Origin: JAHEDH01 sp965364515
Lineage (GTDB): Bacteria; Actinomycetota; Acidimicrobiia; Spongiisociales; ZC4RG35
Length of the DNA stretch: 32,729 nucleotides
Assembly (NCBI GenBank): GCA_965364515.1
Contig: CBDTXZ010000013.1
Location: forward strand, 1 to 32,729
Direction of reading: 5' to 3'
In this document: piece by piece, positions 22,214-30,429 of the stretch
Layout: the number at the start of each line of letters is the position of its first letter
Numbering within the stretch: position 1 is the stretch's first letter
The notes under the pieces: model-generated
The model's input: only the letters and a program-made list of their open reading frames with translations
Told to the model about the DNA's origin: nothing
Database searches by the model: none
Made by a program: the position numbers and the translations under genes

Positions 22214-24521
22214 GATGTGCTCCTTCTCGGTTGGAGTCCCGCCCGACTGTCATCCCGAGTTGGAATGAGCTGAAGGCCGTCTTGATCTCCTCGGGATCCC
22301 TGGCGGACGTCTCGACGGGACGCTCGGTGACGTCTGGATCGGTGTAGGAGGCCCCCGGTCTCCTCGTGGGCAGTCCGGCGGGTGAGAGTTCGGTGTCGGA
22401 TGGCGTATCGGCGGCTACGGGCTCTTCGAGTTGCTCTTCGACCGGTGTGCGGCGAGACAGATCCACGGCTGCTGGTTTCGGCGGCTCGTGTCTGACCGAA
22501 CGCACCTCGGCGGCGGGGGCCCTGGGGGGAACGGCCGGTTCCGGCTTCGGCTTCGCCGCGGGAGCTTCGCCGACGGAGGTCGGTTCGCTCTGGAGGCGCC
22601 GGGAGCGGGTGGGCTCGGGACTGGGCACGTCGGCGATGTCGAACACCGCCTTGGGCACCATGACGTGTGCGGTGAGGCCAGGCGCACCGGATACGAGCCG
22701 GACCTTGACCTTGTGGCGCTTGGCGAGCATCGCAACCACGTAGAGCCCGAGAGTGGGCTCCAGGGCCAGCCCGACGACCGGGGGACGGCTGAGGAGCTCG
22801 TTGAGTTCCCCCAGTCGCCTCGCAGGGACGCCGACTCCCCGATCGGTGATCGTGATCAAGTACCCATCGTCGTGGAAATGCCCCGCGATACGGACCCGGG
22901 TCTCTGGAGGCGAAAACGACGTGGCGTTCTCGAGGAGTTCGGAGAGGAGGTGAGCGAGATCCGCCACGACCGAGCCCTTCAGGCGCACGGCTTCGAGCGC
23001 AAGGACGTCGATCCGCCGGTAGTCCTCGACCTCGCCGAGTGCGGCCCGGACGACGTCGTCGACGTCCAGCGGGGTGCGCCACTTCTTATGGGGTTCGCTT
23101 CCGGCGAGCACGAGCAGGCTCTCGGCGTTGCGGCGCATGCGGGTTGCAAGATGATCGAGCTGATAGAAGTCCGCCAGCGTGTCGGGGTTCTCCTCGTTCC
23201 GTTCGAGGGTGTCGATCATCGCCAGCTGCCGATCGATGAGGCTTCGGTTGCGTCGTGCGAGGGTGACGAACATGTCGGCGACGCCCTTACGCAGAACCTC
23301 GATCTGTTGGGTAGCTACGTGCTCCAGAGTGGATTGCATCGCACTGAACGATCGAGCGAGGTCGCCGACCTCGTCGGCCCCGCGGTCTCGGATCGGCGGG
23401 ATCGTCGGGAGCGCGGCGTCTTCCGACGGATCCCTGAGGGCTTCGACGAGCGCAGGCAGCTGCGTTTGGGAGACCGTGCGCGCGCTCTCTGTGATCGTGC
23501 GAACCCGCGAGACGATCGACCGGGACACGAGCGCCGTGACCGTTGCGGCGAGGAGAACTGCGACGGCGGCGATGGCCAGCACGATCAGTGCCTCCTGGCG
23601 GACCTCGTCTGCCGCTCGCTCGGCCTCACCGACGACTCGATCGATCTGGCTTCGTTGGAAATCCGAGAGGGCATCGCTGCGAGCACTCGAAGCCTCCTCC
23701 CAGTTCGCACCCACGGCCTGAGGCGCCCGCTCGCCATTGCGCACGATCTCACCGGCGAACCGGCTTGCGTCGAAAGCGGCCTGCTGGAGGCCCGAGTCCC
23801 GGTACTCGTCGATCGCGTCACCCGTCAACGTGGACTCGAACGACGACAACCACTGGCTGACGTCGACGCCGGAACGCCGGATCGTCTCGAGATTGGTCGC
23901 CAGGCGATCGCCGGACTCCAGGAGCTCGACGGTGCGATCCTGGATGGTTGCGGCCTGCAGAGCACGGCTGACGGCTGCGACACCGGCCAGATCCCGGGCG
24001 AGCTGGGTGTCCGGAACTTCGGCGACGATGAAGTCTCCGATCTCGAGGATCTGGGCGTCGGCGAGGTCGTATCCCTCGGGGATGCGCACGCGCTGGGTCG
24101 CCGGCGAGGTTCCCGACTCGTCGAAGAACGCCCGGACCGCTCCAACGGCCAGTTCGGCGACTTCGAGTTGATTCACGATCGGTGCCGGGTCGCCGAGATC
24201 GCCGATGTAGTCCCGAAGTGTCTCGAGTGCGGCGTCGGTCTCTCCTCTGGAGACGCTGAGGTCGGCGGCTCCGCGCATCGCAGACAGATCCTGTTCGACG
24301 AGGTCGTCGAGGGCGGAGAGGGTCGCGGCCTCTTCGGCCGCGAACACGTCGATGACGTCCTGGAGCGGCTCCCATGTGGCTGCCAGTTCGGCGGTGAAGT
24401 CCTGTTGGTCGGCATCCTCGAACGCTTGGATCGCAAAGAGGGTCGCAGCAGCAACGAGCAGCACGACGAGAGGAAGCGCGGCTATTGCCAGCTTGCCTGG
24501 TAGGCGAAGTCGCCGAAGCAT
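22206..24521 (-). CDS. Conservon sensor histidine kinase-like ATPase (CvnA-type)
   Basis: A 771-residue membrane protein: TM1 (11-33), an extracytoplasmic helical sensor of the nitrate/nitrite-sensing type (about 40-300), TM2 (312-333), a HAMP linker (334-405), a dimerisation region with H457 in YQLDHLATRMRR, and a HATPase domain with N-box ELLENATSFSPP (N532), ITDRGVGVP (G1) and LGLYVVAMLAKRH (G2). A proline-rich disordered tail (about 630-740) ends in a short conserved-looking motif, EEIKTAFSSFQLGMTVGR. There is no response regulator nearby, as is usual for conservons. Whether H457 is phosphorylated is uncertain. AGGGG lies six bases before the ATG at 24519-24521. Confidence 0.93.
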   Translation of the reverse strand: MLRRLRLPGKLAIAALPLVVLLVAAATLFAIQAFEDADQQDFTAELAATWEPLQDVIDVFAAEEAATLSALDDLVEQDLSAMRGAADLSVSRGETDAALETLRDYIGDLGDPAPIVNQLEVAELAVGAVRAFFDESGTSPATQRVRIPEGYDLADAQILEIGDFIVAEVPDTQLARDLAGVAAVSRALQAATIQDRTVELLESGDRLATNLETIRRSGVDVSQWLSSFESTLTGDAIDEYRDSGLQQAAFDASRFAGEIVRNGERAPQAVGANWEEASSARSDALSDFQRSQIDRVVGEAERAADEVRQEALIVLAIAAVAVLLAATVTALVSRSIVSRVRTITESARTVSQTQLPALVEALRDPSEDAALPTIPPIRDRGADEVGDLARSFSAMQSTLEHVATQQIEVLRKGVADMFVTLARRNRSLIDRQLAMIDTLERNEENPDTLADFYQLDHLATRMRRNAESLLVLAGSEPHKKWRTPLDVDDVVRAALGEVEDYRRIDVLALEAVRLKGSVVADLAHLLSELLENATSFSPPETRVRIAGHFHDDGYLITITDRGVGVPARRLGELNELLSRPPVVGLALEPTLGLYVVAMLAKRHKVKVRLVSGAPGLTAHVMVPKAVFDIADVPSPEPTRSRRLQSEPTSVGEAPAAKPKPEPAVPPRAPAAEVRSVRHEPPKPAAVDLSRRTPVEEQLEEPVAADTPSDTELSPAGLPTRRPGASYTDPDVTERPVETSARDPEEIKTAFSSFQLGMTVGRDSNREGAHHE

Positions 24522-24570
24522 GATGTCCCCTGTCTCCTCTGATCGTTCGGGAGCCGTATCGGCAAGAGGG

Positions 24571-24602
24571 GACTAGACCTGAAGCGCATATTCGGGCTAG
24601 TC
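24571..24602. promoter_or_regulatory. Inverted repeat upstream of the conservon
   Basis: GACTAG (24571-24576) and CTAGTC (24597-24602) are perfect inverted six-base arms 20 bases apart, about 50 bases before the kinase ATG. Centre-to-centre distance is 26 bases. It could be an operator half-site pair; the arms are short, so chance is not excluded. Confidence 0.3.
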
Positions 24603-24636
24603 ACTCCCTTCGAGGGGATCGACGAGACATCGGCCA

Positions 24637-24652
24637 CCCGTCGAGCGACGGG
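24637..24652 (-). terminator. Possible tail-less terminator after rel
   Basis: CCCGTCG and CGACGGG form a perfect seven-base inverted repeat with a two-base centre, 12 bases downstream of the rel stop. There is no U-run after it on the minus strand. Confidence 0.4.
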
Positions 24653-24664
24653 GACGTGCGGCGG

Positions 24665-26854
24665 TCAGGTCGACTCCGGCTCCCCAACCAGCCGGAACGC
24701 CGCAAACACACCGTCCACACCGCGGAGATCGCTGATCAGTCGGGGCACCTGAGACGGGTCCGAGAGCTCGACCTCGTAGCGCAGGATCGCCACCCGATCC
24801 CTTCCCGTGATCGACGACGAAGCGGTGATGTTCCCGGCCAGATCGGAGATCACGTCGGTCACGTCGCGAAGGAGACGGGTCCGGTCGAGTGCCTCCACCT
24901 GGACCCAGACATAGAAGGAACCGACGCGCTCTGCGGGCCAGGACACCTCGATCATGCGTTCGGCGCCGTTGGCAGCGAGCGAAGCCATGTTGGTGCAGTC
25001 GCTGCGATGAACCGAGACACCGCGCCCCACGGTCACGAATCCAACGATGTCGTCGCCCGGCACCGGCACACAACACCTGGCGATGGACACCATCATGTCG
25101 TCGAGGCCCTCGACGATGATCCCGGGGCCGGCTGACGAGTACTTGCGCGGCCTGACCGGTTGGAGCAGGTCGTCGGTGTCGGTCTCGGGACGAACATGGC
25201 GCAACATCCGCTGGAGGACCGTGTTGGCGCCGATCTCACCCTCGCCGATCGCCACGAGCAGCACATCGGTGCTCGGCTTCGAGAACTCGTGGGCGATCTC
25301 CTCGAGCAGCGCATCCCGCTCCGAGGCGCCGAGTCCGAGGCCTTCCTTGCGGAGCAGCGTGAAGAGCTGTTCCCGGCCTTCCGACATCGCCTGGCTCCGC
25401 CGCTCCTTCAGGAACCATTGCTTGATCTTCGACTTCGCTCGCGAGGTCCGTGCGATCTTCAGCCAGTCGCGGGATGGCGCCGCTCCCTCCGACTTGGACG
25501 TGATGATCTCGATCGTGTCTCCGGATTCCAGCCTGGTGCTCAGCGGCATGAGCCTGCCGTTGATCTTCGCTCCGACACACCTGTGCCCGACCTCCGTGTG
25601 GACCGCATATGCGAAGTCGATCGCGGTCGCTCCCTTCGGCAGGGTCTTGATGTCACCGGCCGGCGTCGTGACGAAGACCTCGTCCTGGTAGAGATCCATC
25701 TTCAGCTGATCCAGGAACTCGACCGGATCCGAATGGAGCTCCTCGAGGGCGTGAAGACCGCCATGCCACCGGAGATCGGTCTTCTCGGACTCCTTGTACC
25801 GCCAGTGCGCCGCCACCCCGGACTCGGCGAGGCGATGCATCTCGTGAGTTCGGATCTGGACTTCGAGCGGCTTGCCATCGCGCCCGATCACCGTGGTGTG
25901 CAGTGATTGGTAGAGATTGAACTTCGGCATCGCCACGTAGTCCTTGAAGCGGCCGGAGACCGGCAACCACCGTGCATGTACGAGGCCGAGAACGGCGTAG
26001 CAGTCCTGCATCGTGTCGGTGATCACACGGATGCCGATGAGATCGTGGATCTCCTCGAATGATCGCCCCTGCTCGACCATCTTGCGGTAGATCGAATAGT
26101 GGTGCTTTGGACGACCCGTGACCTCGGCTTTGATCGAGGCGTCGGACAGCATGGTCTGGAGCTCTTCGATGACAGCTTCCATGTATTGCTCGCGCTCGGG
26201 GGCGCGTTCGTTCAGCTGGTCGGTGATCTCTGCCCACGGACCGGGATAGAGGATCTTGAAACAGCGATCCTCGAGTTCGTGTTTGATCTCCTGAACACCA
26301 AGACGGTGCGCCAGCGGCGCATAGACGTCCAGCGTCTCACGAGCCACCCGTTGCTGCTTCTCGGGTCGCAGCGAGTCGATCGTCCGGATGTTGTGAAGGC
26401 GGTCGGCGAGCTTGATGATGAGCACCCGGAGGTCCTCGGCCATGGCGATCACCATCTTGCGGATGGTCGCCGCCTGCGCCTGCTCGCGAGTTCCGTAGTG
26501 GAGCCGGTCGAGTTTGGTCACTCCGTCGATCAGGTAGGCGATCTCCGAGCCGAACTCCGTCGTGATCTGCTCGAGCGTGACATCGGTGTCTTCGACGGTG
26601 TCGTGCAGGAACGACGCGGCAAGCGTGGCCGTGTCCATCCCGTAGTCGGCGAGGATCTGGGTGACAGCGATCGGATGGGTGATGTACGGCTCACCGCTCT
26701 TGCGGGTCTGGCCGTCGTGGGCGTCGTAGGCCAGTCGATAGGCCCGTTCCAGAGCGTCGGCGTCGCCTTCCGGATGACGGTCCAGGAACGTCTCGATGAC
26801 GCGTCGGAACCCTGTCTCGGGATCGAGTTCGTCAGTCGAAGGTGAGAAGGGCAT
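24665..26854 (-). CDS. rel: Bifunctional (p)ppGpp synthetase/hydrolase Rel
   Basis: Makes and degrades the stringent-response alarmones. The 729-residue product has an N-terminal HD hydrolase domain (H60, H84-D85 in FLHDTVEDTD), a synthetase domain (about 235-350) with RFKDYVAMPKFNLYQSLHTT, then TGS, a helical region, a conserved-cysteine domain (ARCCVPVPGDDIVGFVT) and a C-terminal ACT domain. RFKD (302-305) is the motif of bifunctional Rel enzymes rather than the EXDD of synthetase-only RelA, so both activities are expected. I start at ATG 26852-26854 with GGAGG 11 bases upstream; an ATG at 26885-26887 would add 11 residues. It overlaps the end of apt by 23 bases. Confidence 0.96.
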   Translation of the reverse strand: MPFSPSTDELDPETGFRRVIETFLDRHPEGDADALERAYRLAYDAHDGQTRKSGEPYITHPIAVTQILADYGMDTATLAASFLHDTVEDTDVTLEQITTEFGSEIAYLIDGVTKLDRLHYGTREQAQAATIRKMVIAMAEDLRVLIIKLADRLHNIRTIDSLRPEKQQRVARETLDVYAPLAHRLGVQEIKHELEDRCFKILYPGPWAEITDQLNERAPEREQYMEAVIEELQTMLSDASIKAEVTGRPKHHYSIYRKMVEQGRSFEEIHDLIGIRVITDTMQDCYAVLGLVHARWLPVSGRFKDYVAMPKFNLYQSLHTTVIGRDGKPLEVQIRTHEMHRLAESGVAAHWRYKESEKTDLRWHGGLHALEELHSDPVEFLDQLKMDLYQDEVFVTTPAGDIKTLPKGATAIDFAYAVHTEVGHRCVGAKINGRLMPLSTRLESGDTIEIITSKSEGAAPSRDWLKIARTSRAKSKIKQWFLKERRSQAMSEGREQLFTLLRKEGLGLGASERDALLEEIAHEFSKPSTDVLLVAIGEGEIGANTVLQRMLRHVRPETDTDDLLQPVRPRKYSSAGPGIIVEGLDDMMVSIARCCVPVPGDDIVGFVTVGRGVSVHRSDCTNMASLAANGAERMIEVSWPAERVGSFYVWVQVEALDRTRLLRDVTDVISDLAGNITASSSITGRDRVAILRYEVELSDPSQVPRLISDLRGVDGVFAAFRLVGEPEST

Positions 26855-27350
26855 GGAACGGAACGCCTCCGAGGGCCTCGGCGCCATTGAGGAATCCCAA
26901 TTCTATGAACACCGACACGGCTATGACCTCGGCACCGGCCTCGCTCAGGAGTTCCAGAGCGGCGGCGGCGGTCCCGCCGGTGGCGATCACGTCGTCGACC
27001 ACCAGGACGCGGTCGCCCGGTTCGATCGCATCCGTGTGCATCTCCAGAGCGTCGGTGCCGTATTCGAGGCTGTATTCACGGCGATGCACCTCGTACGGGA
27101 GCTTTCCCGGCTTGCGAATCGGGATGAAGCCCGCCTCCAGCTCCGTCGCGACCGGCGCGGCCACCGTGAAGCCACGTGCCTCGATGCCGGCGACTTTGGT
27201 GATGCCCGAATCGCGAAACGGATCTGCCATCCGTGAGATCAGGTCGGCGAATCCGTCGGAGTCACCGAGCACCGGAGTGATGTCGTAGAAGAGAATGCCC
27301 GGCTTGGGGTAATCCGGGATGTCGCGAATGAGTGCACGCAGATCGATCAC
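26832..27350 (-). CDS. apt: Adenine phosphoribosyltransferase
   Basis: Salvages adenine to AMP with PRPP. The 172-residue product has the family N-terminus (IRDIPDYPKPGILFYDITP, 8-26), GIEARGF (55-61), RKPGKLPYE (79-87) and the PRPP motif VLVVDDVIATGGT (115-127). Length is typical. Start is a GTG at 27348-27350 with a TAGTCT box six bases upstream and no Shine-Dalgarno, pointing to a leaderless message. The apt-rel pair is a conserved actinobacterial arrangement; the overlap suggests coupled translation. Confidence 0.96.
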   Translation of the reverse strand: MIDLRALIRDIPDYPKPGILFYDITPVLGDSDGFADLISRMADPFRDSGITKVAGIEARGFTVAAPVATELEAGFIPIRKPGKLPYEVHRREYSLEYGTDALEMHTDAIEPGDRVLVVDDVIATGGTAAAALELLSEAGAEVIAVSVFIELGFLNGAEALGGVPFHALLTFD

Positions 27351-27356
27351 GCCGAG

Positions 27357-27362
27357 AGACTA
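27357..27362 (-). promoter_or_regulatory. Candidate -10 box of apt-rel (leaderless)
   Basis: TAGTCT on the minus strand, six bases, then GTG. This is the fourth example of the same geometry in the window. No convincing -35 is seen. Confidence 0.5.
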
Positions 27363-27393
27363 CCTGCTCGGGCCGGCGCCCTCACCGCTCTGC

Positions 27394-27421
27394 GCAATCC
27401 GCTATCCGCACTCCGCCGTGC
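27394..27421. repeat. 7-base tandem array, apt/secF gap, first block
   Basis: GCAATCC (27394-27400), GCTATCC (27401-27407), GCACTCC (27408-27414) and the drifted GCCGTGC (27415-27421). The first three differ only at positions 3 and 4. The block is upstream of the apt -10 box. Confidence 0.6.
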
Positions 27422-27460
27422 CGCCGCCCCTCCCCCCGGCCCACTCGGAAAAGGACGCCC

Positions 27461-27488
27461 GATGGCGGAGATCGGATATCGGAAGGCT
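27461..27488. repeat. 7-base tandem array, apt/secF gap, second block
   Basis: GATGGCG (27461-27467), GAGATCG (27468-27474), GATATCG (27475-27481) and GAAGGCT (27482-27488), the last reaching the secF stop. CCGAT (27459-27463) and ATCGG (27471-27475) can pair in a five-base stem. On the minus strand a TTTT run follows seven bases later, so the block may help end secF transcription. Confidence 0.5.
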
Positions 27489-28594
27489 CATCGTCCCTTC
27501 GGGGGTCGTGGCTTGGCGCCGGCGCCCTTCGGGGGACGGGGCTTGGCTCCCGTGGGCTTCTTCGGCGTCGGCTCGGTGGGACCGGTCTCGCCTTTGGGCG
27601 GCTTGACCGGGGCGACGGGCTCGCCTGCTGCACGGGCTGCTTTCTCGGCTGCACGCCGATCCAGCCGCTCTCGCATGTCGATCCACTCGGGCTCCCGCTC
27701 CTTCCAGATGGCGAGTAGCGGGGCGGCGAAGAAGATCGAAGAGTACGTACCAGCACCGATTCCAACGAACAACGCCAAAGCGAAGTCCTGGAGACTGCTG
27801 GCGCCCAACAGCAGCGCGCCAACGAACAGCAGCGAGCCGATCGGGAGAAGAGACGTGAACGAGGTCGCCAACGAGCGCACGACGACCTGGTTCATGGACC
27901 GGTTGATGAGATCCGAATAGGTGAGATCGATCTCGAGCGTGTCCTCCAACTCCTCCACCCGATCGAACACGACAACGGTGTCGTAGAGGCTGTACCCGAG
28001 GATGGTGAGCAGAGCGACAACCGTCGCCGGTGTCACTTCGAAGCCGGTCACGGCGTACACACCCACCGTGAGAACCAAGTCATGGGCGAGCGCCGCCAAC
28101 CCTGCTCCGGCCATTTTCCACTGCAGCCGCCAGGTGATGAACAGAGCAGCGAAACCCAGGAAGACGACGAGCGCGATCACGGCCTGGCGCGCCACCTGGG
28201 CACCGAACGTCGGACCGACACTCTCGATCGAGGCATCCACCCGGTCGGACCCGGTGGCTTCGACGATGGCGTCGATCAACTCGACCTCGGTGTCGGGATC
28301 CAGAGGAGGCGTCTGCACGCGAACCTCGGTACCCCCGTCGATGAACTGGATGCGGGCGTCGGAGAGACCGATCGGAGCGAGCGCATCACGCATGTCCTCG
28401 ATCTCGAGCCCGGCTTCGTTCTGCGCCTGCACCAGAGTCCCGCCCTCGAACTCGAGGCCCAGGTTGAGCCCTCGCACCGCGAGGGCGAGGAGGGATATGC
28501 CGATCAGAACGGCGGAGATGGTGAACCATCGCTTGCGAAGGCCGACGAAGTCGATGTCGGTCTCGCCGCGGGAGAGTCTGCCGAGCCTGCTCAT
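27488..28594 (-). CDS. secF: Protein translocase subunit SecF
   Basis: SecDF uses the proton gradient to complete Sec-dependent export. The 368-residue product has TM1 (about 24-41), the EFEGGT motif at 48-53 in place of the usual DFxGG, a periplasmic domain (about 55-125) and five further membrane segments (about 130-300) with TILGYSLYDTVVVFDRVEE. An unusual cytoplasmic tail of about 55 residues, rich in proline, lysine and glycine, ends with two copies of GAKPRPPKG. Start ATG at 28592-28594 overlaps secD as ATGA. Confidence 0.96.
   Translation of the reverse strand: MSRLGRLSRGETDIDFVGLRKRWFTISAVLIGISLLALAVRGLNLGLEFEGGTLVQAQNEAGLEIEDMRDALAPIGLSDARIQFIDGGTEVRVQTPPLDPDTEVELIDAIVEATGSDRVDASIESVGPTFGAQVARQAVIALVVFLGFAALFITWRLQWKMAGAGLAALAHDLVLTVGVYAVTGFEVTPATVVALLTILGYSLYDTVVVFDRVEELEDTLEIDLTYSDLINRSMNQVVVRSLATSFTSLLPIGSLLFVGALLLGASSLQDFALALFVGIGAGTYSSIFFAAPLLAIWKEREPEWIDMRERLDRRAAEKAARAAGEPVAPVKPPKGETGPTEPTPKKPTGAKPRPPKGAGAKPRPPKGR
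27495..27550. repeat. Two-copy 30-base tandem repeat in the secF 3' end
   Basis: Bases 27495-27520 and 27525-27550 match at 23 of 26 positions with a period of 30 bases. They encode the duplicated GAKPRPPKG decapeptide unit at the SecF C-terminus. The repeat is in frame. Confidence 0.7.
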
Positions 28595-30090
28595 GCCGTC
28601 GCCTCCTCGAGTCGATGGTGTTCACCGGCGGCCGCCGTGATCGAGAACGGCCCGTGTTCGGCGAGTCTCGTCCTGGCCAGGATCCAGGCTGCCCGTCGGG
28701 TGTATGCCCTCGCGACGAAGAGGTCGAGGACGGTGGCGATTCCGAGCGTGAGAGCGAAGCCGCGAACGGGGCCGACGGCGAGGATGTAGAGCAATATGGC
28801 TCCGAGGAGCGATACGGTGTCGGCCGTCAAGATCGTGCGGTACGCCGATCGGAATCCCTCGCTGACGGCCGTGTGGACCGTTGCGCCGTTGCGGATGTCC
28901 TCTTTGATCCGTTCGAAATAGACGATGTACGAGTCGGCGGTGATACCGATCGAGACCACGACTCCGGTGACTCCTGCGAGTGTGAGGGTGAGGCCCCGTA
29001 ACTCTCCGAGGGCCGAGTAGATGACGACCAGCAGCGAACCGAACACCGAGAGGCCCACGAGGGCGATGAGCCCGAGCGCCCGGTAGTAGACGAGCAGGCT
29101 GATCACGACGAGGATGAGACCGGCGATGCCGGCGGTGAGCCCGATCTGGAGGGAGTCGGAGCCGAGCGTGGCGGACACCTTGTTGACCTGCGAACGTTCG
29201 AAGGAGACAGGAAGTGAGCCGTAGCGGAGCACGACCGCGAGCTGTTGTGCCTCTTCCTCCGCTTCGGGCGATGCGCCCACGGTGATCTGGGCGCGTCCAC
29301 CGGTGATCCCTTCCGGCCCGATGTCGGCGTTGACTTCGGGGGCGGTCAGCACTTCGCCGTCCAGGACGATGGCGATTCGGCGCCGTTCGTCGTTGTAGAG
29401 CGCAGCTTCGCCGGTCAGCTCGGCGAACTTCTGCCCACCCTCTCCTGTCAGATCGAGCGATACGGCCCATTGCGCTCCCGTGAACTGGGGAAGGGCCTGG
29501 GAGACGTCCGTGCCGAGCAGCTCCGCCGGGCCGAGCTCGAGCACGACGGTCTGAGCGACGCCGAAGAACGAGTCCGTGTATTGGAGCCAGGAGACCTGAT
29601 CAAGATCATCCTCGATCGTCAGTCCGGTGACCGGATCCACGTTGTCGGGGCGGTCGGCAGGGTCGACCGGAGGTTCGATCTCGTCATCTTCGATTCCCGG
29701 CGTCGGATCGAACTCCGAGCCGTACGGTCCGGCCGGACCGTTGTACAGGGCGAGCACCGGGCGGAAGCTCAAGACACCGGTCGTGCCGACCGCGTCGAGT
29801 GCCTGTTGCTCGTTCTGGACACCGGGCAATTGAACGAGCACGGTGTTGCCGCCCGAGATCGCGATCTCGGGTTCCTGGACGCCGCCGATGGAACTGATCC
29901 GGTTCCTCATGATCTGGGTGGCGACCTCGATCAGCTCCGGGTCCGTGCCCTCGGGAGCGGTCAGGACCACGGACGTTCCTCCCTGGAGATCCAACCCGAG
30001 CCGGGGGACGATGTCGTTGGCGAGAAGGCCGCCGAGGCTGCCCCATGCGAGCGCGAGCACAACGATGATGCCGATGATCATTCGACGCAT
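28591..30090 (-). CDS. secD: Protein translocase subunit SecD
   Basis: Partner of SecF in the SecDF complex. The 499-residue product has TM1 (4-22), the conserved GLDLQGGTS motif (32-40), a large periplasmic P1 domain and a C-terminal membrane domain of five segments (about 325-480) with GITADSYIVYFERIKED, the region holding proton-relay residues. An acidic insertion (about 134-165, IEDDEIEPPVDPADRPD) lies in the P1 head. The ATG at 30088-30090 is two bases after the yajC stop. Confidence 0.96.
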   Translation of the reverse strand: MRRMIIGIIVVLALAWGSLGGLLANDIVPRLGLDLQGGTSVVLTAPEGTDPELIEVATQIMRNRISSIGGVQEPEIAISGGNTVLVQLPGVQNEQQALDAVGTTGVLSFRPVLALYNGPAGPYGSEFDPTPGIEDDEIEPPVDPADRPDNVDPVTGLTIEDDLDQVSWLQYTDSFFGVAQTVVLELGPAELLGTDVSQALPQFTGAQWAVSLDLTGEGGQKFAELTGEAALYNDERRRIAIVLDGEVLTAPEVNADIGPEGITGGRAQITVGASPEAEEEAQQLAVVLRYGSLPVSFERSQVNKVSATLGSDSLQIGLTAGIAGLILVVISLLVYYRALGLIALVGLSVFGSLLVVIYSALGELRGLTLTLAGVTGVVVSIGITADSYIVYFERIKEDIRNGATVHTAVSEGFRSAYRTILTADTVSLLGAILLYILAVGPVRGFALTLGIATVLDLFVARAYTRRAAWILARTRLAEHGPFSITAAAGEHHRLEEATA

Positions 30091-30092
30091 GT

Positions 30093-30392
30093 TCAGTCTC
30101 CGGAGTCGATCGTCCCGGCGATGCCCTTACGCGCCATCCGAAGCCGCCCGGCTTCGACCTCCAGTACGACCGAATCGTCTTCGACCTCGATGATTCGCCC
30201 GTGGATGCCCCCGATGGTGCGGACGTCCATCCCGACGGTCAGGCTGTCCTGAACCTCTTGGATCTGGGCTTGACGCTTGCGTTGAGGCCGGATGAAGAGG
30301 AAGTAGAACGCGACGGCCATGATCGCGAAGAAGATGAGTGAGGTGGTGCCGCTGCCGGTCGGAGTGGCTTCCTGTGCGAGGAACTCGGGCAT
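30093..30392 (-). CDS. yajC: Preprotein translocase subunit YajC
   Basis: Small membrane protein associated with SecDF. The 99-residue product has one N-terminal membrane segment (about 18-35) ending in FLFIRPQRKRQ, the family hallmark, and a small beta domain with VGMDVRTIGGIHGRI. AAGGA lies nine bases before the ATG at 30390-30392. It follows tgt by 37 bases and is two bases before secD, in the conserved queA-tgt-yajC-secD-secF order. Confidence 0.95.
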   Translation of the reverse strand: MPEFLAQEATPTGSGTTSLIFFAIMAVAFYFLFIRPQRKRQAQIQEVQDSLTVGMDVRTIGGIHGRIIEVEDDSVVLEVEAGRLRMARKGIAGTIDSGD

Positions 30393-30429
30393 GGGTGTAG
30401 ATCCTTGGAGAAGGGGTTCGGCCGCGATG

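Noticed and set aside
22431..24503. 690-codon plus-strand open frame
   Set aside because: Antisense shadow of the conservon kinase, which has clear HAMP and ATPase motifs.
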